In this document: one piece after another, positions 1 to 7,946 of the stretch
Position numbering within the stretch: position 1 is the stretch's first letter
Layout of the letters: every line of letters starts with the position of its first letter
Source: Flavobacteriales bacterium
Lineage (GTDB): Bacteria; Bacteroidota; Bacteroidia; Flavobacteriales_D; Crocinitomicaceae
NCBI GenBank assembly: GCA_947454525.1
Contig: CANGJM010000002.1
Location: 179,528 to 243,527 of the forward strand
DNA length: 64,000 nt
Direction: 5' to 3'
Position numbers and translations under genes: made by a program
Notes under the pieces: model-generated
What the model saw: the letters and a program-made list of their open reading frames with translations, nothing else
What the model was told of the DNA's origin: nothing
Databases searched by the model: none

Positions 1-996
1 GGTCGTGTCGCACACAAAGTGAACGCTGAATCGTATTTCGGTAAGTTTTATGGTTCACTCCGGACGAACTATGAATTAGTTTTTCCATCCGTTTTCCCCA
101 TTTCGGTCAATGGTTATTTCACCTTGAATCGTTGGGATTATTTCCGAAGTTTTGCTACGTTTTTTGAGGATGTCAAGCCTTCATTTCTGGTGCAAAATGA
201 AGCGTATGGTGGTATCAAAGTGAAATTGCCACTCGGTAATAATGCACGTTGGACTTTTGACGCGCGTTATTTTAGTTTAGAGGACGATTATTATCAGTCA
301 AATCAGTTCACAAATAAGGATACGGCTGATTACACACGTTTTTACGGCACAGCACTTTCTTTGGAATACACAAAGAACAGTTTGAATAAAAAACAATTTG
401 CGACTGAAGGACATTTTTTCCAAGTCAAGTCAAGGTATGTCAACGGATTTGAACGCACAGTTCCAGGAACGACGTCCATTTTAAAGGATACGGTGGAAAA
501 AGACCATCAATGGTTAAGTCTACAAGCGGAATTCCAATCTTTTTTCTTGAAAAACGGTCCATTTCATCTTGGTTTCCATGGGAAGACTGTGTTAAATAGT
601 CAATCACTGTTCGCGAATTATACAGCGAGTCTATTATCGATGCCGGCATTCAACTTAATTCCAGACATGGAGACTTTTTTCTTGCCTGAGTACCGTGCAA
701 CGCAATACTTTTCACTTGGAACAAATTTGATTTTTGAGTTGGCGAATAAACTGGATTTGCGTTTAGATGTTTATTATTTTCAACCCATCGTTCAGTTGCA
801 GCAAAATCAAGATGGAACCATTCAGTATGGCAAGCCATTACAAGTGCATTCGATGGTAGCGTCAAGTTCCATTTTATATGAAACTCCTATCGGTCCTGTC
901 AGAGCTACCTTAAATTATTTTCCAGCACAAGAAAGTCCATTGTTTTTCCAACTCAGCTTTGGCTACATTTTGTTTAACGAACGCGCCGTTCGTTAG
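1..996 (+). CDS. Patatin-like phospholipase, C-terminal Omp85-type barrel (5' truncated)
   Basis: The frame is open from base 1, so this is the 3' part of a larger gene. The GTG at 19 is inside the coding sequence and is not a real start. The visible 331 residues look like an outer-membrane beta-barrel: alternating aromatic and polar strands, and a C-terminus reading GPVRATLNYF...FGYILFNERAVR. This resembles the surface-antigen/BamA-like domain that ends Bacteroidota patatin-family (NTE-like) phospholipases. In that family an N-terminal Ser-Asp lipase domain precedes POTRA and barrel domains; here the catalytic part lies outside the window, so the lipase assignment is inferred from the barrel alone. 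A plain Omp85-family protein is the alternative. The gene converges on ftsK with 14 bp between the stop codons. Confidence 0.6.
   Translation, partial: GRVAHKVNAESYFGKFYGSLRTNYELVFPSVFPISVNGYFTLNRWDYFRSFATFFEDVKPSFLVQNEAYGGIKVKLPLGNNARWTFDARYFSLEDDYYQSNQFTNKDTADYTRFYGTALSLEYTKNSLNKKQFATEGHFFQVKSRYVNGFERTVPGTTSILKDTVEKDHQWLSLQAEFQSFFLKNGPFHLGFHGKTVLNSQSLFANYTASLLSMPAFNLIPDMETFFLPEYRATQYFSLGTNLIFELANKLDLRLDVYYFQPIVQLQQNQDGTIQYGKPLQVHSMVASSSILYETPIGPVRATLNYFPAQESPLFFQLSFGYILFNERAVR
975..995. terminator. Perfect 9-bp stem-loop over the stop codon, between convergent genes
   Basis: TAACGAACG, a CGC loop, then CGTTCGTTA: a perfect inverted repeat that covers the last codons and stop of the upstream gene. 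It lies 15 bp from the end of the converging ftsK gene. There is no T-tract on either side, so if it terminates transcription it is not a classical intrinsic terminator. A role in separating or stabilising the two 3' ends is an inference. Confidence 0.4.
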
Positions 997-1010
997 AAAC
1001 GTCGTTGCGA

Positions 1011-3575
1011 TTAGATAAGTCCTCGAGAGCGAAGGAATTCGTCTAAGCTTTCAATGTCGCCATACAATACTTCACGGGCTTTACTTCCTTGGAATGCCCC
1101 GATGATTCCCATGCCTTCTAATTGATCGACAATTCGACCAGCGCGGTTGTATCCAAGTTTCAGCTTGCGCTGCAATAAGCTCGCAGAACCTTGTTGATTG
1201 ATCACCACAATGCGTGCAGAGTCTACGAACATTGGGTCAATTTCATTCATGTCCATTTCGCCTCCTGATTCACTGCCTTCTGGCGTGTATTCTGGAAGAA
1301 TGAGTGCTTCGGGATAAGCGCGTTGGTCCCCAATGAAGCTACAAATTTCTTCGACTTCAGGAGTGTCAACGAATCCACATTGTAAACGCTTGATGTCTGA
1401 TCCTGTCGAAATCAACATGTCTCCTCGTCCGATCAATTGATCTGCTCCAGATGCATCCAAGATTGTTCTCGAGTCAATTTTCGAGAGAACACGGAAGGCA
1501 ATGCGGGCAGGGAAGTTGGCTTTGATCATACCCGTTATGACATTCACGGAAGGACGTTGTGTGGCAACAATCAAGTGAATTCCAATCGCACGTGCAAGTT
1601 GAGCGATACGCGCAATCGGATGTTCTACTTCTTTTCCAGCCGTCATGATTAGATCGGCGAACTCATCAATCAACACAACAATATACGGTAAATAACGGTG
1701 TCCTTTTTCTGGATTTAATCGTCGAGCAATGAATTTAGCGTTGTATTCTTTAATTGTTCGAACGCCTGCAACTTTGAGTAATTCATAGCGCTCATCCATT
1801 TCGATACACAAGGAATTTAAGGTGTTTACCACTTTGGATGTGTCGGTGATAATCGCATCCTCTTCTCCCGGTAATTTCGCTAAAAAGTGGCGTTCAATTT
1901 TGTTGTACAAGGTTAATTCTACCTTTTTCGGATCCACCAAGACAAATTTTACTTGCGCTGGATGTTTCTTGTAAAGAATGGAAATCAAGATGGCATTTAG
2001 TCCTACAGACTTTCCTTGTCCAGTTGCACCTGCAACCAAAAGGTGAGGCATTTTTGTTAAGTCGAAAACAAATGTTTCATTGGTGATGGTTTTCCCCATG
2101 ACGATTGGAAGTTCACCGTCGAAATGTTGGAATTTATCGGAGGCGATCAATGAGCGCATGCTCACCATTTCCGGATTCGAATTCGGAACCTCAATACCGA
2201 TTGTTCCTTTCCCAGGGATTGGTGCAATGATACGGATTCCTAAAGCGGATAAACTCAAGGCAATATCATCTTCCAAGTTTTTGATTTTGGAAATACGAAC
2301 TCCAGGCGCAGGGACAATTTCATAAAGGGTAACGGTAGGTCCAACCGTCGCTTTGATTTTCGCAATTTCAATTTTATAATGCTGAAGCGTTTGAACAATC
2401 TTGTCTTTATTCGTTTCCAATTCTTCTTTACTCACGGAAACACCGCTTGTTCCCCAGTCCCTCATCAAATCCAATGGAGGCAGGACGTAGCCCTCCAAAT
2501 CTTTGGTTGGATCGTATTCTCCATATTCGCTCACCAGTCTTTTGGCTAAATCGTCGTCGTCTGATTTCTGCGATGCATTTGCACCCATAATTGGAGCTGG
2601 ACTAGGAGGAATAACCACACTTGGTTCTGGTTCTCTTGCGATTTCAATTTCAAATCCATCGTCAGTATCTTCTTCCTTTTCAGGGAATTTCGACGATACG
2701 ATTAATTCACTTTCATCAAAAAACACATCTTCGTCCTCTTCGTCTTGTGCGGAGAAATCAACTGTTTCAGAGATGACATCTGATTTTATTTGTTCGTCCT
2801 TGATGGTGTTCACAACGAAAATGTCTTCGAAGGTATGGCGGTCTTCATCCATTTTTTCTGGAGAGATTTCTGACGCAGATGCTTCTTTCTCACGGCTAAA
2901 AATAAAGTCCAGCCATTTAGCATAGTTTGGATTAAAGATTAAGGTCGTAATGATGTAAAGGAAAACCAAACTTAAGGCAAAGGAACCAAAACTTCCTAGG
3001 GTCAGCGTGAGCCATTCGTTCACGTAAAATCCAAAAGTTCCACCGAGGTAATTCAAGTTTTCACTAAAGAAACCTAGAAAAACGGATCCCCAAAGCATGT
3101 AGGCAATGGTAATCGTGAATGACCTTCCTAACGCAACGATGGTATAGTCAAACAGGACGCGTATACCGGAAATAAACAACAGGAAGCAAATTCCGAAAGA
3201 TGTAATTCCAAAAAGACGGTAAATCAAAAGGTGAGAGGTCCATGCGCCAAATTTCCCAAGCCAGTTCTGAACAGGAGCCTCGGCCGTATCAAAAATATAA
3301 TCAAGAAAGGAACGTTGTAAAATGCGGTCTTGGTCTTCGGTCCAGGTAAACAAGTAAGATAAACACGCAAGAAACAAATAAATGGAAAGTAAGGTCATGG
3401 TGGAACCAAGAATTACTTTCAATCGTTTTGAATCAAAATTACCGGCAAAGTTCCACCTTGCAGGTGTTTTTTCCTTACTAGGTTTTGGGGCTTTCTCTTC
3501 TTTTCTTTTCGTTGTCGAACCACTAGGATTTTCAGTTCCAGCCTCTCTCTTTGGTGTAAATTCGTTGTCTTCCAT
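1011..3575 (-). CDS. ftsK: DNA translocase FtsK/SpoIIIE
   Basis: 854-residue septal DNA pump that clears and resolves chromosome termini at division. Residues about 50-205 hold four or so hydrophobic membrane segments. An acidic, low-complexity linker follows (about 230-345). The motor domain carries a Walker A motif, AGATGQGKS, near residue 521 and a Walker B motif, VVLIDEFADL, near 638. The last about 65 residues form the winged-helix gamma domain that reads polar DNA motifs in this family (QRKLKLGYNRAGRIVDQLE). Length and order match Bacteroidota FtsK. The start ATG at 3575 is followed by a charged, Lys/Glu-rich cytoplasmic tail. A TATCTTCG box about 45 bp upstream on the minus strand is a plausible -7 promoter element. 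The first member of the minus-strand unit is this gene itself; the 3661-4314 gene lies upstream with its own spacing. Confidence 0.95.
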   Translation of the reverse strand: MEDNEFTPKREAGTENPSGSTTKRKEEKAPKPSKEKTPARWNFAGNFDSKRLKVILGSTMTLLSIYLFLACLSYLFTWTEDQDRILQRSFLDYIFDTAEAPVQNWLGKFGAWTSHLLIYRLFGITSFGICFLLFISGIRVLFDYTIVALGRSFTITIAYMLWGSVFLGFFSENLNYLGGTFGFYVNEWLTLTLGSFGSFALSLVFLYIITTLIFNPNYAKWLDFIFSREKEASASEISPEKMDEDRHTFEDIFVVNTIKDEQIKSDVISETVDFSAQDEEDEDVFFDESELIVSSKFPEKEEDTDDGFEIEIAREPEPSVVIPPSPAPIMGANASQKSDDDDLAKRLVSEYGEYDPTKDLEGYVLPPLDLMRDWGTSGVSVSKEELETNKDKIVQTLQHYKIEIAKIKATVGPTVTLYEIVPAPGVRISKIKNLEDDIALSLSALGIRIIAPIPGKGTIGIEVPNSNPEMVSMRSLIASDKFQHFDGELPIVMGKTITNETFVFDLTKMPHLLVAGATGQGKSVGLNAILISILYKKHPAQVKFVLVDPKKVELTLYNKIERHFLAKLPGEEDAIITDTSKVVNTLNSLCIEMDERYELLKVAGVRTIKEYNAKFIARRLNPEKGHRYLPYIVVLIDEFADLIMTAGKEVEHPIARIAQLARAIGIHLIVATQRPSVNVITGMIKANFPARIAFRVLSKIDSRTILDASGADQLIGRGDMLISTGSDIKRLQCGFVDTPEVEEICSFIGDQRAYPEALILPEYTPEGSESGGEMDMNEIDPMFVDSARIVVINQQGSASLLQRKLKLGYNRAGRIVDQLEGMGIIGAFQGSKAREVLYGDIESLDEFLRSRGLI

Positions 3576-3660
3576 TCGCTATATATGCAATATCCAACGA
3601 AGATAGGCGATAAGGTCACATTTCTAACGGAAAAAACGGAATTGTATAAACAAGAATTTG

Positions 3661-4314
3661 TTAGTTATTCGGGATGCTGGAATTTCCTGAATTCGCGGAC
3701 TTTTCCATAAATGCTTTCAGGCTAATTTTTTGGTAATCAGTAGGAATCATAAACAACGACAATGGCGGAATTTTTTTGTCAATTGATTCAAGCGTATACT
3801 TGTATAATCCATGGTCATTCACGATAAAATATTGTAGGAGTAGTCCCGGTGCATCTGTAAATGAGCCCAAATATTGAGCGGAAATTTTCGGTGTGTACAC
3901 AACGGTCAATTCATTTTGGATCAGCGTATATTTTGCCGCTAATTTTTTACCTTTCAAACCAGCAATTTTTGAATGTCCCTTTGTTGGGTGAAACGTATAC
4001 GTTTTTGCCGTTGTATCATCCGGACTATCCTTAATCTGCACGGCGAATTTCTCTTGATCTAGTTCAATAAGAACATATTTCTTCTGGTAAATCAAATGTT
4101 TGATGGTTTCCTGTTTACCAAAGTCGGAACTGAAATTTACAATTTTAATGAGGGAATCCCGAGCGAAAATGATCATTTTTGCTTGAACAGAATCCTTCAC
4201 ATCCACGCGTTCAATTCGGTAGGTCAAAGTCCCGCTGAAATGATTCGCATCCTGTCCCCAACAGACCTCAAGGCTGAAGGAAAATAACACAGTGAAAAGA
4301 AGTAATTTGATCAT
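3661..4314 (-). CDS. Secreted protein of unknown function
   Basis: 217 residues from the ATG at 4314. This start is preferred over the ATG at 4350 because it puts a clean signal peptide at the N-terminus (MIKLLLFTVLFSFSLEVCWGQ, then the mature DANHFSGTLTY). The body is predicted beta-rich with many Lys/Thr, and reads like the periplasmic/outer-membrane-associated proteins that bear DUF4412-type or GLPGLI-type folds in Bacteroidota. I could not match it confidently to either. No catalytic motif is visible. It lies 85 bp upstream of ftsK on the same strand and is divergent from the arginase gene. Export to the periplasm is well supported; function is unknown. Confidence 0.7.
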   Translation of the reverse strand: MIKLLLFTVLFSFSLEVCWGQDANHFSGTLTYRIERVDVKDSVQAKMIIFARDSLIKIVNFSSDFGKQETIKHLIYQKKYVLIELDQEKFAVQIKDSPDDTTAKTYTFHPTKGHSKIAGLKGKKLAAKYTLIQNELTVVYTPKISAQYLGSFTDAPGLLLQYFIVNDHGLYKYTLESIDKKIPPLSLFMIPTDYQKISLKAFMEKSANSGNSSIPNN

Positions 4315-4409
4315 GTTTGGGATTCGAAATTGTTCAATTGATGTGAACAAATATACCGAATATTGAAGAAGTTCAGGAGCTCCAAATCAATACTTCCTAT
4401 AGAAAGTTG

Positions 4410-4417
4410 TAAATTTG
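4410..4417 (+). promoter_or_regulatory. TAnnTTTG promoter box upstream of the arginase gene
   Basis: TAAATTTG matches the Bacteroidota -7 consensus exactly. It ends 24 bp before the ATG at 4442. No good TTG -33 element was seen at the usual spacing, so the box is supported mainly by its position. It overlaps the in-frame TTG at 4415, which argues against translation starting there. Confidence 0.45.
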
Positions 4418-4441
4418 TCGAGCCCGATGAAAGGGAGTATT

Positions 4442-5377
4442 ATGAATCGTCAATTACAATTTATTTTTAATCCTTCGGAATTAGGCGCTGGAACGCGCGG
4501 GGCTTCCTTAGGTCCTGAAGCAATTCGTGCTGCTGCAAGAGCTCAAAATTCCACTTTGTTTTCAGAATACCCAGTGTACACCTTGCCGAATCGAAATGAT
4601 TTGTTGGATCGTCCAACGAACTTTCCCTACGCAAAACGCATTGATGGAGTCCTTCAAATTTTTGAAGGAATTAAAACACAAGTGAAGGAAGCAATTGATT
4701 CCGGAATGTTTCCACTAATCATCGCTGGTGATCATTCTTCCGCAGGAGGGACGATGGCTGGATTGAAATTGGCTTACCCAGGAAAACGTTTAGGAGTTTT
4801 GTGGATCGATGCTCATGCAGATCTTCACTCACCTTATACGACTCCATCCGGGAATATTCATGGAATGCCCATAGCAACGGCTTTAGGAGTGGACCAGTCT
4901 GACCTACAGAAAAACAACTTGGATTTGACCACCATGCAATATTGGAATCAGTTGAAAAGTCATTCGTTAAAGCCCGCAGACCTTATTTACATCGGTGTAC
5001 GCGACGTAGAAGAAGAAGAAATTCATGCGATGAAACAACTGAATCTTCGCAATTATACCGTGAAGGAATTAAGAGACCGAGGATTACAAACGTGTATCGA
5101 CGAAATTTCAGAGAAATTACAAGCGTGTGACATCGTTTACGTTTCCTTCGATGTTGACTCCATGGATCCAAGTGAAACTTCCTACGGAACGGGAACTCCT
5201 GTCCCGATGGGAATTAGCTTTGATGAAGCGAAGTCTATTCTGACAAGTATGTCCAAACTGAATAATTTGGCTTGCATGGAGCTTGTTGAAGTGAATCCAT
5301 GTTTGGATAATGAAAAAAATAAAATGGCTGAACGATCATTTGAATTGATTAATTCGCTGGTAAAAAGTTTAAAATAA
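4442..5377 (+). CDS. Arginase/agmatinase (ureohydrolase) family enzyme
   Basis: 311-residue binuclear manganese hydrolase, probably L-arginine to ornithine plus urea. The metal-binding signatures are all present: IIAGDHSSAGG, GVLWIDAHADLH and SFDVDSMDP, followed by the TPVPMG segment and a conserved Glu in MELVEVNP. The ATG at 4442 follows an AAAGGGAG ribosome-binding-like stretch and matches the family's N-terminus; upstream in-frame starts would overlap the promoter box. Stop and next start (argS) are 2 bp apart, so the two genes are very likely one transcript that couples arginine breakdown and arginine charging. Formimidoylglutamase or agmatinase activity cannot be excluded from motifs alone, but the SFDVDSMDP form favours arginase. 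Confidence 0.85.
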   Translation: MNRQLQFIFNPSELGAGTRGASLGPEAIRAAARAQNSTLFSEYPVYTLPNRNDLLDRPTNFPYAKRIDGVLQIFEGIKTQVKEAIDSGMFPLIIAGDHSSAGGTMAGLKLAYPGKRLGVLWIDAHADLHSPYTTPSGNIHGMPIATALGVDQSDLQKNNLDLTTMQYWNQLKSHSLKPADLIYIGVRDVEEEEIHAMKQLNLRNYTVKELRDRGLQTCIDEISEKLQACDIVYVSFDVDSMDPSETSYGTGTPVPMGISFDEAKSILTSMSKLNNLACMELVEVNPCLDNEKNKMAERSFELINSLVKSLK

Positions 5378-5379
5378 CG

Positions 5380-7281
5380 ATGGAAAATCACATAAAAGCG
5401 CTCATTCTAGAACACGCAACGACCTTGTTTGGACAAGAGATTGATGAACAATTGATTCAATTTCAAGTGACAAGAAAAGACGTGGAAGGAGATTTGACTT
5501 TAGTCGTTTTTCCTTTCGTGAAATTGCTTCGTTGTACACCTTTAGAAGCCGGACAAAAAATCGGAGACTTCATCGAACAGCATGTTTCTGATGTGGAGAA
5601 GTGCATTGTCGTGAATGGATTCTTGAACATTGTTTTCTCCAATAACTACTGGTTGACACAGTTAAATGAGGTGTATCAAACGGCTTCTTACGGATTTGCT
5701 CCAAAAGGGTCAAGGCCGACAATCATGGTGGAATATTCTTCACCCAATACAAATAAGCCTTTGCATTTGGGACACCTTCGAAATAATTTCTTGGGATACT
5801 CTGTCGCTGAGATTTTGAAGGCGGATGGACACGAAGTCATCAAAACACAGGTGATTAATGACCGTGGAATTCACATCTGTAAAAGCATGTTGGCGTGGGA
5901 GAAATTCTCGCCTTTGAATGAGAAGGGTGAACGCGAAACTCCACAAAACACTGGGTTAAAAGGCGATAAACTCGTAGGAAAGTACTACGTTGAATTTGAT
6001 AAGAACTTGCAAAAGGAAGCCAAAGAACTCATTTCCGCTTGGGAAACGGGTGATTTTTCTTCCTGCTCGAATGAGGTAAAAACAGCTTTTACCAATTTTC
6101 AAACGGCAAAAATCGATAAGGACGAAAAAGCCATCCAAGGAATTGATGATAAAATCAAGGAATTGGCAAAGAATAATACAAGTATCCTACTAGAAGCCAA
6201 AGAAATGTTGGTGAAATGGGAAGCACGCGATCCACAGGTTTATTTATTGTGGACCACCATGAATTCATGGGTATATGATGGTTTCGAAAGTACATACACG
6301 AAAATGGGTGTGGACTTCGATAAGTTGTATTTTGAATCGGAAACCTATTTGTTAGGAAAAGACCAAGTGATCCAAGGAATCGCGGATGGTGTCTTTTTTC
6401 AAAAACCTGATGGTTCTGTGTGGATCGATTTAACCGCTGATGGCCTAGACGAAAAGTTAGTGCTTCGTTCGGACGGAACTGCTGTATACATGACGCAGGA
6501 TATCGGAACGGCAATTGACCGTTTTCATGATTTTCCGAGCCTAAATGGAATGGTGTACACCGTTGGAAATGAGCAAGATTACCATTTCAAAGTGTTGTTC
6601 TTGATTCTGAAAAAATTGGGCTATGCTTGGGCGGAAAATTGCTTCCATTTGTCCTACGGAATGGTGGATTTACCTACTGGAAAAATGAAATCCCGTGAGG
6701 GAACAGTGGTCGATGCGGATGATTTGATGGATGAAGTCATTGAGAAAGCAGAAGAGATGACCAAGGAGCGTGGACACATCGAATCCTTAAGTCCAGAGGA
6801 GCGCACTGCGCTTTTTGAACAAATTGGTTTAGGTGGACTGAAATATTATTTATTGAAGGTAGATCCGAAAAAACGCATGATGTTTAATCCCGAAGAGTCG
6901 ATTGACTTAACAGGAAATACGGGTCCGTTTATCCAATATGCACATGCCCGAATTTCAACTTTGTTGGAGCGTGCTGGACAAATTGATTTGAGTGAAATCC
7001 AAACGGCGGATTTGATTCATGAGGAAAAGGAAATCATCAAATTATTGACTCAATTCCCGCAAACCATTCACGAAGCAGCAAGTGGCTATTCTCCGGCAAT
7101 CGTTGCGAATTACATTTATGATTTGGTGAAGAACTACAATCATTTTTATCAAGCAGTGAAAATTCTATCCGAAGAAAACACAGCGAATAAAAACCTACGA
7201 TTAGCGTTGAGCGAATGTGTGCGACGCGCGATTCAGCAAAGCTTAATGGTATTAGGTGTGCAGGCACCGATGAAGATGTAA
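5380..7281 (+). CDS. argS: Arginine--tRNA ligase
   Basis: 633-residue class I aminoacyl-tRNA synthetase that charges tRNA-Arg. It has the N-terminal ArgS additional domain (about 1-110), the HIGH motif as HLGH in NKPLHLGHLRNN (about residue 125-135), and the class I loop as KMKSREG (about 436-442). The KMSKS motif is normally relaxed in ArgS. The anticodon-binding (DALR) domain at the C-terminus begins near NTGPFIQYAHARI, and the final VLGVQAPMKM is typical of ArgS ends. An insertion of about 80 Lys/Glu-rich residues between the HIGH half and the rest (about 185-290) is seen in Bacteroidota ArgS. It starts 2 bp after the arginase stop codon and is probably translated from the same mRNA. Confidence 0.96.
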   Translation: MENHIKALILEHATTLFGQEIDEQLIQFQVTRKDVEGDLTLVVFPFVKLLRCTPLEAGQKIGDFIEQHVSDVEKCIVVNGFLNIVFSNNYWLTQLNEVYQTASYGFAPKGSRPTIMVEYSSPNTNKPLHLGHLRNNFLGYSVAEILKADGHEVIKTQVINDRGIHICKSMLAWEKFSPLNEKGERETPQNTGLKGDKLVGKYYVEFDKNLQKEAKELISAWETGDFSSCSNEVKTAFTNFQTAKIDKDEKAIQGIDDKIKELAKNNTSILLEAKEMLVKWEARDPQVYLLWTTMNSWVYDGFESTYTKMGVDFDKLYFESETYLLGKDQVIQGIADGVFFQKPDGSVWIDLTADGLDEKLVLRSDGTAVYMTQDIGTAIDRFHDFPSLNGMVYTVGNEQDYHFKVLFLILKKLGYAWAENCFHLSYGMVDLPTGKMKSREGTVVDADDLMDEVIEKAEEMTKERGHIESLSPEERTALFEQIGLGGLKYYLLKVDPKKRMMFNPEESIDLTGNTGPFIQYAHARISTLLERAGQIDLSEIQTADLIHEEKEIIKLLTQFPQTIHEAASGYSPAIVANYIYDLVKNYNHFYQAVKILSEENTANKNLRLALSECVRRAIQQSLMVLGVQAPMKM

Positions 7282-7347
7282 GGATCATTTCTGCGTTTTC
7301 ATTTCGATTCATTCCTGTCTTTTTTGCTTAACTTAAAGTAAAAAAGC

Positions 7348-7845
7348 ATGTCCGCTAATTTTAGAAAAAGCCAATTTCGAATTCCCGATTGGGATTACCG
7401 AAAGGATGGAGCATATTTTATCACTATTTGCACGAAGAACAGCATTCATTTTTTCGGGGAAATAAACCAGCGTAAAATGATCTTATCTGAAATTGGTAAA
7501 ATTGCGGAAGAATGTTGGTTGGAAATTGAAGGCCATTTCCCGAATGTTCATTTAAGGGAATTTGTTGTGATGCCGGATCATATGCATGGAATAATTGTCA
7601 TTGATAAATCAATTTCTGTAAATACAGATCTCTTGTTGAAAGAAAATCGATTTCAAAATATCGGTAGTCAATCAATTTCAACCATCGTTGGATCATTTAA
7701 ATCGGCAGTTTCAAGAAAATCACGTGAAATTAATCCCGAATTTGCATGGCACCCTCGTTTTCATGATCGGGTCATTCGATCGTCCGTGGAATTGGATAGA
7801 ATTGAAAATTATATTTCCAAAAACGTTGAAAATTATCATTCGTAG
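7348..7845 (+). CDS. REP-associated tyrosine transposase (RAYT, IS200-like)
   Basis: 165-residue Y1 transposase-fold protein of the TnpA-REP group, a domesticated IS200/IS605 relative. It shows the N-terminal WDYRKDGAYFITICT motif and the HUH metal site as DHMHGIIVI (about residue 83). A C-terminal tyrosine helix is visible as RIENYISKNVENYHS. These enzymes nick REP palindromes on single-stranded DNA. The palindrome at 7846-7865 begins directly after the stop codon and a second one follows 44 bp later, the expected REPtin arrangement on the 3' side. No palindrome was seen on the 5' side. The gene appears intact and sits between argS and topB with no sign of target duplication. Confidence 0.85.
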   Translation: MSANFRKSQFRIPDWDYRKDGAYFITICTKNSIHFFGEINQRKMILSEIGKIAEECWLEIEGHFPNVHLREFVVMPDHMHGIIVIDKSISVNTDLLLKENRFQNIGSQSISTIVGSFKSAVSRKSREINPEFAWHPRFHDRVIRSSVELDRIENYISKNVENYHS

Positions 7846-7865
7846 ACGCAGGGCATGCCCTGCGT
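7846..7865. repeat. REP-like perfect palindrome next to RAYT gene
   Basis: ACGCAGGGCATGCCCTGCGT is a perfect 20-bp palindrome starting one base after the transposase stop codon. It shares the CAGGGCATGCCCTG core with the element at 7906-7933. It is the probable recognition substrate of the adjacent RAYT; it could also act as a transcript 3'-end structure. Confidence 0.7.
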
Positions 7866-7905
7866 GAATGGTGATTTACGATTATTTGGGTGCACAGTTC
7901 ATGCT

Positions 7906-7933
7906 GTATACACAGGGCATGCCCTGTGTGTAC
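7906..7933. repeat. Second REP-like palindrome near RAYT gene
   Basis: ACACAGGGCATGCCCTGTGT (7910-7929) is perfect and extends outward as an imperfect 28-bp inverted repeat. The core CAGGGCATGCCCTG is identical to the first palindrome, and the flanks differ by compensating changes (ACG/CGT versus ACA/TGT), so pairing is preserved. A degenerate CACAGTTCATGCTGT stretch at about 7893-7907 may be the remains of a third copy. Confidence 0.65.
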
Positions 7934-7946
7934 GCATTTCCTGTGC

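Noticed and set aside
2503..2925. 140-codon open frame on the plus strand inside ftsK
   Set aside because: Lies wholly antisense to the conserved ftsK linker; Ser-rich, no start context, no family likeness. It is a shadow of the acidic linker codons.
4415..4441. Upstream TTG start for the arginase
   Set aside because: It overlaps the exact TAnnTTTG box, and the ATG at 4442 has an AAAGGGAG sequence before it and the family N-terminus after it.
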